A stretch of 64,000 bases of DNA from Telluria mixta. GTDB lineage: Bacteria; Pseudomonadota; Gammaproteobacteria; Burkholderiales; Burkholderiaceae_D. The translations under genes and the position numbers were made by a program. The stretch's first letter is position 1; every line of letters starts with the position of its first letter. The notes under the pieces were generated by a model that had not been told where the DNA came from, did not search any database, and was given only the letters and a program-made list of their open reading frames with translations. Of the stretch, positions 1 to 9,475 are shown piece by piece. The stretch spans positions 930,001 through 994,000 of the forward strand of contig NZ_CP119520.1 of NCBI RefSeq assembly GCF_029223865.1, given 5' to 3'.

Positions 1-431
1 TCTCGGCCGCAGCCAAACGGGACGGCTTTTATCCGGAAGTGCGGACGGCCTTCGACCACATGGACACGCAAGCCGCGCAGATCGGCGCGCATGTGGCGCA
101 GTCGCCGCTGGGCAAGCTGTATCCGGCCGTGAACTGGGAAACGGCTTTCCGCAAGATGGGAGAATTGCAGAGCCGCGACTACGACTGGATGCCGCAGGTC
201 AGCGCGATTCAGGCGCGGACGATGCTGGTGTTTGCGGATGCGGATGCGATCACGCTGGACCACATGGCCGAGTTCTACAAAGCTCTCGGCGGCGGCCAGC
301 GCGATGCGGGGCTGGATGGGTCACTGCGCGCCGCCGCCCGGCTGGCGATCGTGCCGGGGACGACGCATTACAACCTGTTGGCGACGACGACGGTCGCGCG
401 GCTGGCCGGGGAGTTTTTAGAAGCTCAGTGA
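1..431 (+). CDS. Alpha/beta hydrolase, C-terminal part (5' end outside window)
   Basis: The reading frame is open from the first bases of the window, so the true start lies upstream and only about 143 C-terminal residues are seen. Two features suggest an alpha/beta-hydrolase: a hydrophobic strand ending in an acidic cluster (TMLVFADADAI), the usual place of the catalytic Asp, and a GTTHYNLL motif near the C-terminus, the usual place of the catalytic His. The nucleophile elbow is not in the window, so substrate and subfamily cannot be judged. The stop codon overlaps the convergent end of polA by 7 bases. Confidence 0.7.
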   Translation, partial: SAAAKRDGFYPEVRTAFDHMDTQAAQIGAHVAQSPLGKLYPAVNWETAFRKMGELQSRDYDWMPQVSAIQARTMLVFADADAITLDHMAEFYKALGGGQRDAGLDGSLRAAARLAIVPGTTHYNLLATTTVARLAGEFLEAQ

Positions 432-3184
432 GCTTCCTCCCAGTTCGTCCCAACCCCGGTTTCGGCCACCAGCGGCACCTTCAGCGTGGCCACGCCACCC
501 ATCAGTTCCGGCAGCTTCTGCTTGACGAGTTCCAGCTCGTCCTGCGGCACTTCCAGCACCAGTTCGTCGTGCACCTGCATCACCATGCGGGTGCGCAGAC
601 CATCCTTCTCGAGCCAGTCCTGCACGGCGATCATCGCCAGCTTGATCAGGTCCGCCGCCGTGCCCTGCATCGGCGCATTGATCGCGGCGCGTTCGGCGCC
701 GGCGCGGCGCGGGCCGTTCGGCGAGTTGATCTCGGGGAGCCACAGGCGGCGGCCGAATACCGTCTCGACATAGCCCCGCTCCTTCGCGAGCAGGCGGGTC
801 TCGTCCATGTAGCGCTTGACGCCCGCGAAGCGCTGGAAGTAGCGCTCGATGTAGTTGCTGGCCGCGCCCCGTTCGATGCCCAGGTTCTGCGCGAGGCCGA
901 ACGCGCTCATGCCGTAGATGAGGCCGAAGTTGATGACCTTCGCGTAGCGCCGCTGCTCGCTCTGCACCTCTTCCGGCGGCACGCCGAAGATCTCGGCGGC
1001 GGTGGCGCGGTGGATGTCCTCGCCGGCCGCGAACGCGCGCAGCATCGCCTCGTCTTCCGAGATGTGGGCCATGATGCGCAGCTCGATCTGCGAATAGTCG
1101 GCCGACACGATCACGCTGCCCGCCGGCGCGACGAACGCTTCGCGGATGCGCCGGCCTTCGCTCGTGCGCACGGGGATGTTCTGCAGGTTCGGATCGTTCG
1201 ACGCCAGGCGGCCCGTGATGGCGACGGCCTGCGCGTAGTTCGTGTGCACGCGGCCCGTCTTCGGGTTGACCATCTTCGGCAGCTTGTCGGTGTACGTCGA
1301 CTTCAGTTTGGAGAGTCCGCGGTGCTCCAGCAGGATCTTCGGCAGCGGATAATCTTCCGCCAGCTTTTGCAGCACCTCTTCGTCCGTGGACGGCGCACCG
1401 GTCGCGGTCTTTTTAATCACCGGCAGCTGCAGCTTGCCGAAGAAGATCTCGCCGATCTGCTTGGGCGAGCCGAGGTTGAACGGGCCGCCGGCCAGTTCAT
1501 ACGCCTGCTGCTCCAGTTCCATGATGCGCGCGGCCAGTTCGTTCGACTGCGCCGCCAGTTTATCCGCGTCGACCAGCACGCCGTTGCGCTCGATCTTCTG
1601 CAGCACGACGGACGTCGGCAGCTCGACCTTGCGGTAGATGAAATCGAGGCCTTCGTCGCTTTCCACGTGGCCGATCATCGCCTGGTGCAGGCGCAGGGTG
1701 ATGTCGGAATCCTCGGCCGCGTACTCGGTCGCGCGGCCCAGTTCCACCTGGTCGAAGCAGATCTGGTTCACGCCCTTGCCGCACACGTCGACGAAGGGAA
1801 TGGTCGTGTAGCCCAGGTGGCGCAGCGCCATCGTGTCCATGTCGTGCGGCTTGTGCGATTCGAACACGTACGACTGCAGCAGGGTGTCGTGCACGATGCC
1901 ACGCAGTTTCACCCCGTGGTTTTCGAAGATGTGGCTGTCGTATTTCAGGTTCTGGCCCAGCTTGGGCTTGTCCGGGTTTTCCAGCCATGGCTTCATGCGC
2001 TCGAGGACTTCCTCGCGGTTCAGCTGCTCCGGCACGCCGGCGTAGCGGTGCGCGAGCGGAATGTACGCGCCCTTGCCCGCCTCCACCGACAGCGAGATGC
2101 CGACCATTTCCGCCGTCATCGGATCGAGCGACGTCGTCTCCGTGTCGACCGACGTCAGCTCGGCCTTATCGATCAGCGCCAGCCAGCGCTCGAACTGTTC
2201 GTTCGTCGTGACGGTCTCGTATTCGCCCTTGATGATCGGCATGCCGGGCTGCGTGCCCGCCGCCCCTTCCGGCGAATTCATCGCCGGTGCCGGCGCGCCC
2301 GGGGCGCCGTACTTGGCCGCGTTGCCGGGACCGATTTCGCGCAGCATCGTTTTAAAGCCGTAGCGCTGGAAAAAGTCGCGCAGCGCGTCCTTGTCCTCGG
2401 GCCGGCCGATGAGGGTTTCCTCGATCGACACGATATGGCCCGCGAGGTCGCAGTCCGTCTTCACGGTGATCAGTTCGCGGCCCTTCGGCAGCCATTCCAG
2501 GGCGGCGCGCAGGTTTTCGCCGACGGCGCCCGTGATACTGTGGGCGTTCTCGATGACGCCGTCCAGCGAGCCGTGCAGGGTCAGCCATTTGACGGCCGTC
2601 TTCGGGCCGCACTTGGTCACGCCGGGGACGTTGTCGACGGTATCGCCGATCAGGGTCAGGTAGTCGATGATGCGGTTCGGCGCCACGCCGAACTTGGCCA
2701 GCACGCCATCCACGTCGAGCTTTTCGTTGCTCATCGTATTGATCAGCATGACCTTGTCGTTCACGAGCTGGGCGAGGTCCTTGTCACCCGTCGAGACGAC
2801 GGTCTTCAGGCCGCGCGCCGTCGCCTGCGCCGCGAGCGTGCCGATGACGTCGTCCGCTTCGACGCCATCCACCATCAGGATCGGCCACCCCATGTGGCGC
2901 ACGACTTCGTGGATCGGCTCGATCTGCTTGGCCAGGTCTTCCGGCATCGACGCGCGCGTCGCCTTGTATTCCGGGTACAGGTCGTCGCGGAAGGTCTTGC
3001 CCTTGGCGTCGAACACGCAGGCGATGTACGCGGCCGGGAAGTCCGCGCGCAGGCGGCGCAGCATGTTGACCATGCCGTGCATCGCGCCGGTCGGGTAGCC
3101 GTCCGGGCTGCGCAAGTCGGGCAGCGCGTGAAAGGCGCGATAGAGATAGCTGGAACCGTCGACGAGAAGCAGGGTATTGTCCAT
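425..3184 (-). CDS. polA: DNA polymerase I
   Basis: This 919-residue protein is close to the 928 of E. coli Pol I, the enzyme that processes Okazaki fragments and fills repair gaps. Three domains can be read. The N-terminal 5'-3' exonuclease starts MDNTLLLVDGSSYLYRAFHA and carries acidic metal-site motifs (VEADDVIGT, STGDKDLAQL, IGDTVDNVPG). The proofreading domain follows from about residue 320, with the DEDD first motif intact (D347 and E349 in SVDTETTSLD), so proofreading should be active. The polymerase domain has motif A (SADYSQIELR, D696) and motif C (VHDELV, D873). It ends convergently with the preceding hydrolase gene and starts about 175 bases from the divergent DUF2782 gene. Confidence 0.98.
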   Translation of the reverse strand: MDNTLLLVDGSSYLYRAFHALPDLRSPDGYPTGAMHGMVNMLRRLRADFPAAYIACVFDAKGKTFRDDLYPEYKATRASMPEDLAKQIEPIHEVVRHMGWPILMVDGVEADDVIGTLAAQATARGLKTVVSTGDKDLAQLVNDKVMLINTMSNEKLDVDGVLAKFGVAPNRIIDYLTLIGDTVDNVPGVTKCGPKTAVKWLTLHGSLDGVIENAHSITGAVGENLRAALEWLPKGRELITVKTDCDLAGHIVSIEETLIGRPEDKDALRDFFQRYGFKTMLREIGPGNAAKYGAPGAPAPAMNSPEGAAGTQPGMPIIKGEYETVTTNEQFERWLALIDKAELTSVDTETTSLDPMTAEMVGISLSVEAGKGAYIPLAHRYAGVPEQLNREEVLERMKPWLENPDKPKLGQNLKYDSHIFENHGVKLRGIVHDTLLQSYVFESHKPHDMDTMALRHLGYTTIPFVDVCGKGVNQICFDQVELGRATEYAAEDSDITLRLHQAMIGHVESDEGLDFIYRKVELPTSVVLQKIERNGVLVDADKLAAQSNELAARIMELEQQAYELAGGPFNLGSPKQIGEIFFGKLQLPVIKKTATGAPSTDEEVLQKLAEDYPLPKILLEHRGLSKLKSTYTDKLPKMVNPKTGRVHTNYAQAVAITGRLASNDPNLQNIPVRTSEGRRIREAFVAPAGSVIVSADYSQIELRIMAHISEDEAMLRAFAAGEDIHRATAAEIFGVPPEEVQSEQRRYAKVINFGLIYGMSAFGLAQNLGIERGAASNYIERYFQRFAGVKRYMDETRLLAKERGYVETVFGRRLWLPEINSPNGPRRAGAERAAINAPMQGTAADLIKLAMIAVQDWLEKDGLRTRMVMQVHDELVLEVPQDELELVKQKLPELMGGVATLKVPLVAETGVGTNWEEAH

Positions 3185-3359
3185 AGGGCGAATTCAAAAG
3201 TGGGGCCGCGGCGGCACGGCAAAACGTGCGCCATTATCGCAGAATCGGGGGTAGAGAAAAGCTGGGCAGGCGATGTCATCCAGATGGGGACGACGCCACA
3301 CTTTTCACAGAGAAGTGGCGCTGTTTGTTACAATGAACTAAACGACAAAGGTGATCATC

Positions 3360-3803
3360 ATGCCGCGCACCCCTATCCGCCTCGCCACTCTCGCGCTGTT
3401 CCTGACTTGCCAGGCAGGATTGGCCGTGGCCCAGCAGCAGGCCACGCAGCCGACCCCGAGCCCGGCACCGCCGAAACTCGACCGTATCGAGCCGGGCAGC
3501 GACGTTCCCGCGACCACGATCCCGCCGAAGCGCGGCACCCAGATCAAGGAAACGCGCGACGGCGGCCAGGTCACCGAAGTCGAAGTCACCACGCCCGGTG
3601 GCAGCCATTACTACATGAAACCGAACACCCAGCCCGGCAACGCGCAGACGAATTCGATCCGCGCGCCGCAGTGGAAGGTGGGTGAGTTCGACCTGTCGGG
3701 CAAGCGGAAAGCCATGAGCGAATCCGGTACCAACGCCCCGACGACGGCCGACGCGCCGCCTCCTCCTCCCATGCCGGCTACCGCCGAGCCTGAGAAGAAG
3801 TAA
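3360..3803 (+). CDS. Secreted DUF2782-family protein
   Basis: A 147-residue protein with a signal peptide (hydrophobic LATLALFLTCQAGLAVAQ) and a proline-rich low-complexity stretch at each end. The middle, about residues 50-90, contains IKETRDGGQVTEVEVTTPGG followed by SHYYMKP, which resembles the DUF2782 pattern of a charged strand, then a strand rich in tyrosine. ATG at 3360 is preferred over an in-frame GTG nine bases earlier because AAAGGTG sits seven bases upstream of the ATG and overlaps the GTG. A possible -10 (TACAAT) lies at 3329. From memory, DUF2782 genes sit beside polA and thrB in many beta- and gammaproteobacteria, which supports the call; the function is unknown. Confidence 0.75.
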   Translation: MPRTPIRLATLALFLTCQAGLAVAQQQATQPTPSPAPPKLDRIEPGSDVPATTIPPKRGTQIKETRDGGQVTEVEVTTPGGSHYYMKPNTQPGNAQTNSIRAPQWKVGEFDLSGKRKAMSESGTNAPTTADAPPPPPMPATAEPEKK

Positions 3804-3863
3804 GCCGTCAATACGACCGGCCGCCCGAGTGTGGCCGCTACCGCGACTTTTCTTTCCTACACA

Positions 3864-4823
3864 ATGGCAGTCTTCACCCCGGTCACGCTGGATGACCTCT
3901 CCCAGTGGATCAAGCAATTTCCTCTTGGCAAAGCACTCGCGCTGAAGGGCATCGCGAGCGGTATCGAAAACAGTAATTTCTTCCTGACGACGGAACGCGG
4001 CGAGTACGTTCTCACCATCTTCGAAAACCTCAGCTTCGAGCAACTGCCCTTCTATGTGCAGCTGATGCGCCACCTGGCCGAGCGCGGCATTCCCGTGCCG
4101 GCGCCCGTGGCGAACGACGCCGGCGAGCTCGTCGTGGCATTGCATGGCAAGCCGGCCGCCATCGTCAGCAAGCTCGACGGCAGCTCGCAGATGGACCCGC
4201 AACCGGTGCACTGCGCCGAAGTGGGCACGGTCCTGGCAAGGATGCACCTGGCCGGGCGCGACTTCCCGCTGCAGCAGCCGAACCTGCGCGGGCTGGACTG
4301 GTGGATCGAGACGGTGCCCAAGGTCCTGGCTTACCTCGACGCGGACACGGCTGCCCTGCTGCACTCCGAACTGGCGTTCCAGCGCGACTTCGCGGCCGGC
4401 ACGACGTATGCGCAACTCGAGCGCGGCCCCGTCCACGCCGACCTGTTCCGCAACAACGTGATGTTCGTCGGCGAACGCCTGTCCGGCTGCTTCGACTTTT
4501 ATTTCGCCGGCTGCGACACGTGGCTGTTCGACCTGGCCGTCACCGTCAACGACTGGTGCATCGACCTGGACAACGGCCGCCTCGACGAGGCGCGCGTACT
4601 GGCCCTGACGCGCGCCTACCACGCGGTCCGTCCGTTCACGGCGGCCGACCAGGCGGCATGGCTGCCCATGCTGCGCGCAGCGGCGCTGCGCTTCTGGCTG
4701 TCGCGCCTGTATGATTACTACCGTCCGCGCGAAGCCGAAATGCTCACGCCGCACGATCCGACCCACTTCGAACGAGTCCTGCGCGAGCGCATCGCACTGG
4801 GCGCCCCTGACCTGACCGCATGA
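3864..4823 (+). CDS. thrB: Homoserine kinase (APH-fold type)
   Basis: This 319-residue protein begins [12 protein letters not shown], like the Pseudomonas-type ThrB that belongs to the aminoglycoside-phosphotransferase fold rather than the GHMP fold of E. coli ThrB. It phosphorylates L-homoserine for threonine synthesis. Seen features are the N-lobe motif [11 protein letters not shown], the catalytic loop [14 protein letters not shown] with D193 as likely base, and the metal-binding [10 protein letters not shown] (D211). An upstream in-frame GTG at 3831 would add 11 residues; ATG at 3864 matches the family start, though no strong Shine-Dalgarno sequence is visible. Its stop overlaps the start of the next gene (ATGA), so the two are probably translationally coupled. 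Confidence 0.92.
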   Translation: MAVFTPVTLDDLSQWIKQFPLGKALALKGIASGIENSNFFLTTERGEYVLTIFENLSFEQLPFYVQLMRHLAERGIPVPAPVANDAGELVVALHGKPAAIVSKLDGSSQMDPQPVHCAEVGTVLARMHLAGRDFPLQQPNLRGLDWWIETVPKVLAYLDADTAALLHSELAFQRDFAAGTTYAQLERGPVHADLFRNNVMFVGERLSGCFDFYFAGCDTWLFDLAVTVNDWCIDLDNGRLDEARVLALTRAYHAVRPFTAADQAAWLPMLRAAALRFWLSRLYDYYRPREAEMLTPHDPTHFERVLRERIALGAPDLTA

Positions 4824-5587
4824 ACGATTTACCCGCACGTACCGGATGGGAGTGGCTGAAACAAGGCATCGGCCTGTTCCGCAAACAGCCTGCCGCCCTG
4901 ACGACGCTCCTCTTCGCCAATATCCTGTTCAGCATCGGCCTGTCGGCCGTGCCGATCCTGGGTTCGGTACTTGCGGTCGTATTGATTCCATCGTTCACGA
5001 TGGCCTTCATGCAGGCCTGCCTGATGATCGAGAACGGCGACCGGGTCACCCCGGCCGTGCTGCTGACGGGCTTCCGCCGGCCGGCACTGGCCGCGCTGTG
5101 CAAGCTGGGACTCGTCTACCTGGGCGTGTCGCTGCTGATGATGGTGATCACGCGCCTGGCGATTCCGCCCGAGGTGATCATGCAGATGATGCCGCGGCCG
5201 GACGCCAAGACGCCGCCGACGATCCAGACGTCGCACATGCTGGCCCTGTTCGGCGTCTTCTTGCTGGACGTGGCCGTGCTGGTGACGCTGTGCTTCGCCG
5301 CCCCGCTCACCTACTGGAAGCACATGGGGCCGGGCAAGGCCACGTTCTACAGCTTCTTTGCCGTCATCCGCACGGCACGCCCGTTCCTCGTGCTGCTGGC
5401 GGCGTGGTTCGGCATCTTTTTCGGCATATGCATCCTGGCCGCGCTGGTGTTCGGCGACGCGGCGCTGGGCCGCGTCGTGCTGATGTGGCTGATCTTCCTG
5501 TTCATGCTGCTGCTGCAGTGCGCGATGTATGCCGGCTACCGTACCATCTTCGGCAAGCCGGCCGACAAGGCGCCACAGCCGGCTTGA
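4820..5587 (+). CDS. BPSS1780-family polytopic membrane protein
   Basis: A 255-residue inner-membrane protein with about five or six hydrophobic segments, starting [20 protein letters not shown], a signature I associate with the BPSS1780 family of Burkholderiales. The amphipathic N-terminus ([15 protein letters not shown]) precedes the first membrane segment. A polar loop around residues 115-135 ([14 protein letters not shown]) separates the two halves. It overlaps thrB by 4 bases and so is likely co-expressed with it, but no role in threonine synthesis is known. It ends 9 bases from the convergent uvrD. Confidence 0.75.
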   Translation: MNDLPARTGWEWLKQGIGLFRKQPAALTTLLFANILFSIGLSAVPILGSVLAVVLIPSFTMAFMQACLMIENGDRVTPAVLLTGFRRPALAALCKLGLVYLGVSLLMMVITRLAIPPEVIMQMMPRPDAKTPPTIQTSHMLALFGVFLLDVAVLVTLCFAAPLTYWKHMGPGKATFYSFFAVIRTARPFLVLLAAWFGIFFGICILAALVFGDAALGRVVLMWLIFLFMLLLQCAMYAGYRTIFGKPADKAPQPA

Positions 5588-5596
5588 CGTTCACCT

Positions 5597-7915
5597 TCAG
5601 CGGCCGATGCGCTCCAGCTTGGCCACCGACAGGTCGAGCACCTTCATCCCCGCCGCGCCAAAATTGATCTGCGCGCGCGCACTGCCCGCGCCGCCCTCGA
5701 TATTGACGATCACGCCTTCGCCGAAGCGCGCGTGACTCACGGATTCGCCGATGCGCCAGCCGGTGCCGTTGCCGCTGGTCGACTTCTGCGCGATCTGCTT
5801 GGCGATGTGGTTATCGCTGCCGCCTTCGCGGAACGTAGCATCGTCCCATGCCGTCGTCGACTTGCGGCCGGCGAACCAGTTCGTCTGTACGCGCGGCGTC
5901 AGCCATTTCAGCGCGTGTTCCGGCAGCTCATCGAAGAAGCGCGACTTCATGTTGAAACGCGTCTGGCCATGCAGCATGCGCTGCTGGGTAAAGCTCATGT
6001 ACAGGCGCCGGCGCGCGCGCGTGATCGCCACGTACATCAGGCGGCGTTCCTCGTCGACGCCATCCATCTCGCGCGCGCTGCTCTCGTGCGGGAACAGCCC
6101 CTCTTCCAGGCCCGTGATGAATACGGCGTCGAATTCCAGGCCTTTCGCGGAGTGCACGGTCATCAGCTGGATCGCTTCCTGCCCGGCCTGCGCCTGGGCG
6201 TCGCCCGCTTCCAGCGACGCGTGCGCGAGGAAGGCGGACAGCGGCGACATCACGGTGGCCAGCGGCGCATCCGCGTCGAGCACGTCGATGCCGTCCCCGT
6301 CCACGATCGCCGTGCCGCTCGCCGCGGCCGCCTGCGGGCCGAGGTGAGCCGGCGCATGCGTACCGAAACCTTCTTCCTGCACGAACTGCGTGGCCGCACC
6401 GACCATCTGCTGCAAGTTCTCGATGCGTTCCTGGCCCTCTTTCTCGTTACCGTAGTGCGCGAGCAGCGTGCTGCGCTCGAGCACGACGCGCACCATTTCC
6501 GGCAGCGGCAGCTGCTGGGTCTCGAAGCGCGCGCTCTCGATCAGCTTGACGAAGTTGCCGAGCGCCGTGCCAGCCTTGCCCGTCATGTAAGGCACGGCCG
6601 CGTACAGCGACACGCGGTACGATTCGGCCGCCATCTGCAATTGCTCGATCGAGCGGGCGCCGATGCCGCGCGTCGGAAAATTCACGACGCGCAGGAACGC
6701 GGAATCGTTGTGCGGATTGTCCATCAACTGCAGGTAGGCGATGGCGTGCTTGACCTCGGCGCGCTGGAAGTAGCGCAGGCCACCGTACACGGTGTACGGC
6801 AGGCCGGCCGCGAACAGCGCATGCTCGATCACGCGGCTTTGCGCGTTGGAACGGTACAGCACGGCGATCTCGCTTTTCGACACGCCTTCCGCCATCAGGC
6901 TCTTCGCTTCGTCGATGATCCACTGCGCCTCTTCCAGGTCGGACGACGCTTCGTAGATGCGCACCGGCTCGCCCAGTCCCGCGTCCGTGCGCAGGTTCTT
7001 GCCGAGGCGTTTCGCATTGTTCGAGATGAGGTGGTTCGCGCTGTCGAGGATGTTGCCGTGCGAGCGGTAGTTCTGCTCCAGCTTGATGAGGTTCTTGACT
7101 TCGAAGTCGCGCTCGAATGCCTGCATGTTGCCCACGTTCGCACCGCGGAACGCGTAGATGCTTTGGTCGTCGTCGCCGACAGCGAACAGCGCGCCGCCGC
7201 GCTGCTCGCCGTGGCCGGCCAGCAGTTTCAGCAGGTTGTATTGCAGGTCGTTGGTGTCCTGGAACTCGTCGACGAGGATGTGACGGAAGCGCATCTGGTA
7301 ATGCTGGCGCAGCGGGTGATTGCGCTGCAGCAGCTCATAAGCGCGCAGCAGCAGCTCGGCGAAATCGACGACGCCTTCGCGCTGGCATTGCTGGTCGTAC
7401 ACGTCGTACAGCTCGGCCATGCGCTTCTGCACGTGGTCGTATGCCTCGACGTCGCCCGCGCGCTGGCCCCGGTCCTTGGCGTTGTTGATGAAGTACATCA
7501 GGTCCTTGGCCGGGTACTTCTCGTCGTCCACGTTCAGCGCTTTCAGCATGCGCTTGATCATCGACAGCTGGTCTTGCGAGTCGAGGATCTGGAACGTCTG
7601 CGGCAGCGCGGCGTCGCGGTGGTGCGTGCGCAGCAGGCGGTTGCACAGGCCGTGGAACGTGCCGATCCACATGCCGCGCGTGTTTACCGGCAGCATCGAC
7701 GAGAGGCGCGTGAGCATCTCCTTCGCGGCCTTGTTCGTAAACGTCACGGCCATGATGCCGGCCGGGGACACCTGCCCGGTCTGGATCAGCCAGGCGATGC
7801 GGGTGGTCAGCACCCGCGTCTTGCCGGACCCGGCGCCGGCGAGAATGAGGGCGCTCTGGGACGGCAGCGTGACGGCCGCCAGTTGTTCGGGGTTCAGATT
7901 GTCGAGGAGATTCAT
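5597..7915 (-). CDS. uvrD: DNA helicase II (UvrD/PcrA, SF1A)
   Basis: A 772-residue superfamily 1A 3'-5' helicase acting in nucleotide-excision and mismatch repair. The Q-motif region (LNPEQLAAVTLP) is followed by Walker A AGAGSGKT (residues 26-33), motif Ia (TFTNKAAKEM), motif II (LVDEFQDTN), motif III (VGDDDQSIYAFRGA), motif IV (NYRSHGNIL), motif V (TVHSAKGLEFDAVF) and motif VI (YVAITRAR). The C-terminus ends in a basic, Tudor-like segment (VSHARFGEGVIVN) usual for UvrD/PcrA. The sequence between residues about 530 and 570 is Ala/Asp-rich and probably a flexible insertion. It is convergent with the BPSS1780-family gene and appears to be transcribed alone. Confidence 0.97.
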   Translation of the reverse strand: MNLLDNLNPEQLAAVTLPSQSALILAGAGSGKTRVLTTRIAWLIQTGQVSPAGIMAVTFTNKAAKEMLTRLSSMLPVNTRGMWIGTFHGLCNRLLRTHHRDAALPQTFQILDSQDQLSMIKRMLKALNVDDEKYPAKDLMYFINNAKDRGQRAGDVEAYDHVQKRMAELYDVYDQQCQREGVVDFAELLLRAYELLQRNHPLRQHYQMRFRHILVDEFQDTNDLQYNLLKLLAGHGEQRGGALFAVGDDDQSIYAFRGANVGNMQAFERDFEVKNLIKLEQNYRSHGNILDSANHLISNNAKRLGKNLRTDAGLGEPVRIYEASSDLEEAQWIIDEAKSLMAEGVSKSEIAVLYRSNAQSRVIEHALFAAGLPYTVYGGLRYFQRAEVKHAIAYLQLMDNPHNDSAFLRVVNFPTRGIGARSIEQLQMAAESYRVSLYAAVPYMTGKAGTALGNFVKLIESARFETQQLPLPEMVRVVLERSTLLAHYGNEKEGQERIENLQQMVGAATQFVQEEGFGTHAPAHLGPQAAAASGTAIVDGDGIDVLDADAPLATVMSPLSAFLAHASLEAGDAQAQAGQEAIQLMTVHSAKGLEFDAVFITGLEEGLFPHESSAREMDGVDEERRLMYVAITRARRRLYMSFTQQRMLHGQTRFNMKSRFFDELPEHALKWLTPRVQTNWFAGRKSTTAWDDATFREGGSDNHIAKQIAQKSTSGNGTGWRIGESVSHARFGEGVIVNIEGGAGSARAQINFGAAGMKVLDLSVAKLERIGR

Positions 7916-8150
7916 GCGGGCATTATAAAACGTCGGGACGCCCTCGGCATCGCCGCGGCGGGATTTTTACTGATGATATATACAGTATCACAACAAACGC
8001 AGATTCTTTTGCAAATGTTTCCGCAAGGCTCGCGGGCGCCGTGTTGATCGCTTTTGACGTACTTTTGACGACAGATGCGGTCCAGCCCCTGTGCGGGCGT
8101 GGGCCGGTTTTGTGTAACGCAAGCGAAGCTAGAGCATAAGGAGGTAACAA

Positions 8151-8693
8151 ATGCTGAACCGTGTAGTGACGGTCGCCGCGCTGGCCGTCGGCGGCATGAT
8201 GCTGTCCAAAAAACTCAAAGGCAATAAATCGGGCATGGGCTCGTCGATCATCGAAACCATCGAGGTCAACGTTCCCGTGCGTACCGCCTACAACCAATGG
8301 ACCCAGTTCGAGGACTTCCCGCAATTCATGGGCAGCGTCCATGAAATCCGCCAGCTGGACGACAAGCGCCTGCACTGGAAGGCCAACGTGGCCGGCGAGG
8401 AAAAGGAATGGGATGCCGAGATCACGGAACAGATCCCGGACAAGCGCATCGCCTGGCGCAGCACGAGCGGCGTGCCGAACGGTGGCGTGGTGACCTTCCA
8501 TAAGATCTCGGACGACGTCACCCGCATCACCCTGCAGATGGATTACGAACCGGAAGGCCCGATCGAGAAGATCGGCGACGCCCTTGGCGCCGTCCGCCTG
8601 GAAGCCCGCGGCAACCTGCAGAAGTTCAAGGACATGCTCGAGAAGCGCGGCAAGGAAACAGGCGCGTGGCGCGGCAGCATCTCGCAGCACTGA
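8151..8693 (+). CDS. SRPBCC-family (polyketide cyclase/dehydrase-like) protein
   Basis: A 180-residue protein. The first 25 residues form a short hydrophobic segment followed by lysines (SKKLKGNKSG), so it may be membrane-anchored. From residue 30 a SRPBCC (START-like) fold is suggested by IIETIEVNVPVRTAYNQWTQ, FEDFPQFMGSVHEIRQLD, and a C-terminal helix LEARGNLQKFKDMLEKR. Such proteins bind hydrophobic ligands; the ligand here is unknown. The start follows AAGGAGGTAACAA, a near-perfect Shine-Dalgarno sequence, which suggests strong translation. A strong hairpin terminator follows directly, so this is probably a single-gene transcript. Confidence 0.8.
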   Translation: MLNRVVTVAALAVGGMMLSKKLKGNKSGMGSSIIETIEVNVPVRTAYNQWTQFEDFPQFMGSVHEIRQLDDKRLHWKANVAGEEKEWDAEITEQIPDKRIAWRSTSGVPNGGVVTFHKISDDVTRITLQMDYEPEGPIEKIGDALGAVRLEARGNLQKFKDMLEKRGKETGAWRGSISQH

Positions 8694-8712
8694 GCAATAC
8701 GCCTCTCATGAG

Positions 8713-8739
8713 CGCCGCCCACTGGGCGGCGTTTTTTTT
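8713..8739 (+). terminator. Rho-independent terminator after the SRPBCC gene
   Basis: An 8-bp perfect GC stem (CGCCGCCC / GGGCGGCG) with a 3-base loop is followed by eight T residues. It begins 20 bases after the SRPBCC stop codon. Confidence 0.9.
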
Positions 8740-8864
8740 GACAGCGAACGTTGCGGACACGACCGACGGTGCGTTACCTAACATGCTGCCAGGATGACCG
8801 GGGAGTAGGATGAAACCCTGACGGCATATCGGAATATGCCGGTCAACCGTTGAGGAGAATCCCC

Positions 8865-9377
8865 ATGGCAACGAAAGACGACCCCACACGGTCGAGAACG
8901 CAGGACGCGTTCCCCGTCGACAATCCCGTCCAGGCCCTGCTGCGCGACCACGACCTCGTGCGCAAGCTCGCCGACGCCTACCGGAACACGCACAGCGCCG
9001 ACGTCAGGAAGCAGGCGGCAACCCAGCTGCTCCAGGCGATCCACATGCACTCGCGCCTCGAGGAAGGCATCTTCTATCCCGGCGTGCGCCGGGTGGACCC
9101 GAACCTGATCGCCCGCTTCGAGGAAGACCACCTCGCCGTCGACGACCTGCTGGCCACGCTGCAAGGCATGTCGATGGACGAGGCCCGCACGGAGCCCCTG
9201 GTACGCGAACTCATCGATGTCGTCCTCAGCCATATCCGCCAGGAAGAAGAACAGCTGTTCCCCGAACTCAAGCAGGCGGCGCTCGACCTGACGTCGATCG
9301 GCCTGGAGATGCAGGCCTTTGAGGCCAATCTCGTGCACATGCAGGCGCAGCTGAGCGACCAGGCGTCGCGACGCTGA
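8865..9377 (+). CDS. Hemerythrin-like (HHE cation-binding) domain protein
   Basis: A 170-residue protein with the spaced His/Glu motifs of the HHE domain: LLRDHDLVRKL, AIHMHSRLEEGIFYP, FEEDHLAVDDLL and VLSHIRQEEEQLFPEL. These provide the ligands for a di-iron centre in a four-helix bundle covering roughly residues 20-135. ATG at 8865 follows TTGAGGAGAATCCCC, a good ribosome-binding site, and is preferred to the upstream TTG. Bacterial proteins of this size serve in oxygen, nitric-oxide or redox sensing or in iron handling; the sequence does not decide which. A palindromic repeat lies immediately downstream and may end transcription. Confidence 0.88.
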   Translation: MATKDDPTRSRTQDAFPVDNPVQALLRDHDLVRKLADAYRNTHSADVRKQAATQLLQAIHMHSRLEEGIFYPGVRRVDPNLIARFEEDHLAVDDLLATLQGMSMDEARTEPLVRELIDVVLSHIRQEEEQLFPELKQAALDLTSIGLEMQAFEANLVHMQAQLSDQASRR

Positions 9378-9391
9378 ATGCGCTACTAAAA

Positions 9392-9470
9392 CGTCATCCC
9401 GCGAAAGCGGGGATCCATACTGAGGCAGCAGGACGCTCAGCATGGGTTCCCGCTTTCGCGGGAACGACAG
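9392..9470. repeat. REP-like interspersed palindrome
   Basis: An imperfect palindrome of about 78 bases. The left arm CGTCATCCCGCGAAAGCGGG and the right arm TCCCGCTTTCGCGGGAACGA are near reverse complements, and the inner parts (ATCCATACTGAG / CTCAGCATGGGTT) continue the pairing around a central loop GCAGCAGGACG. Elements beginning GTCATCCC(C)GCGAAAGCGGG are common interspersed repeats in proteobacterial genomes. It sits between two convergent genes, where it could act as a bidirectional terminator or mRNA stabiliser. Confidence 0.75.
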
Positions 9471-9475
9471 CTAAA

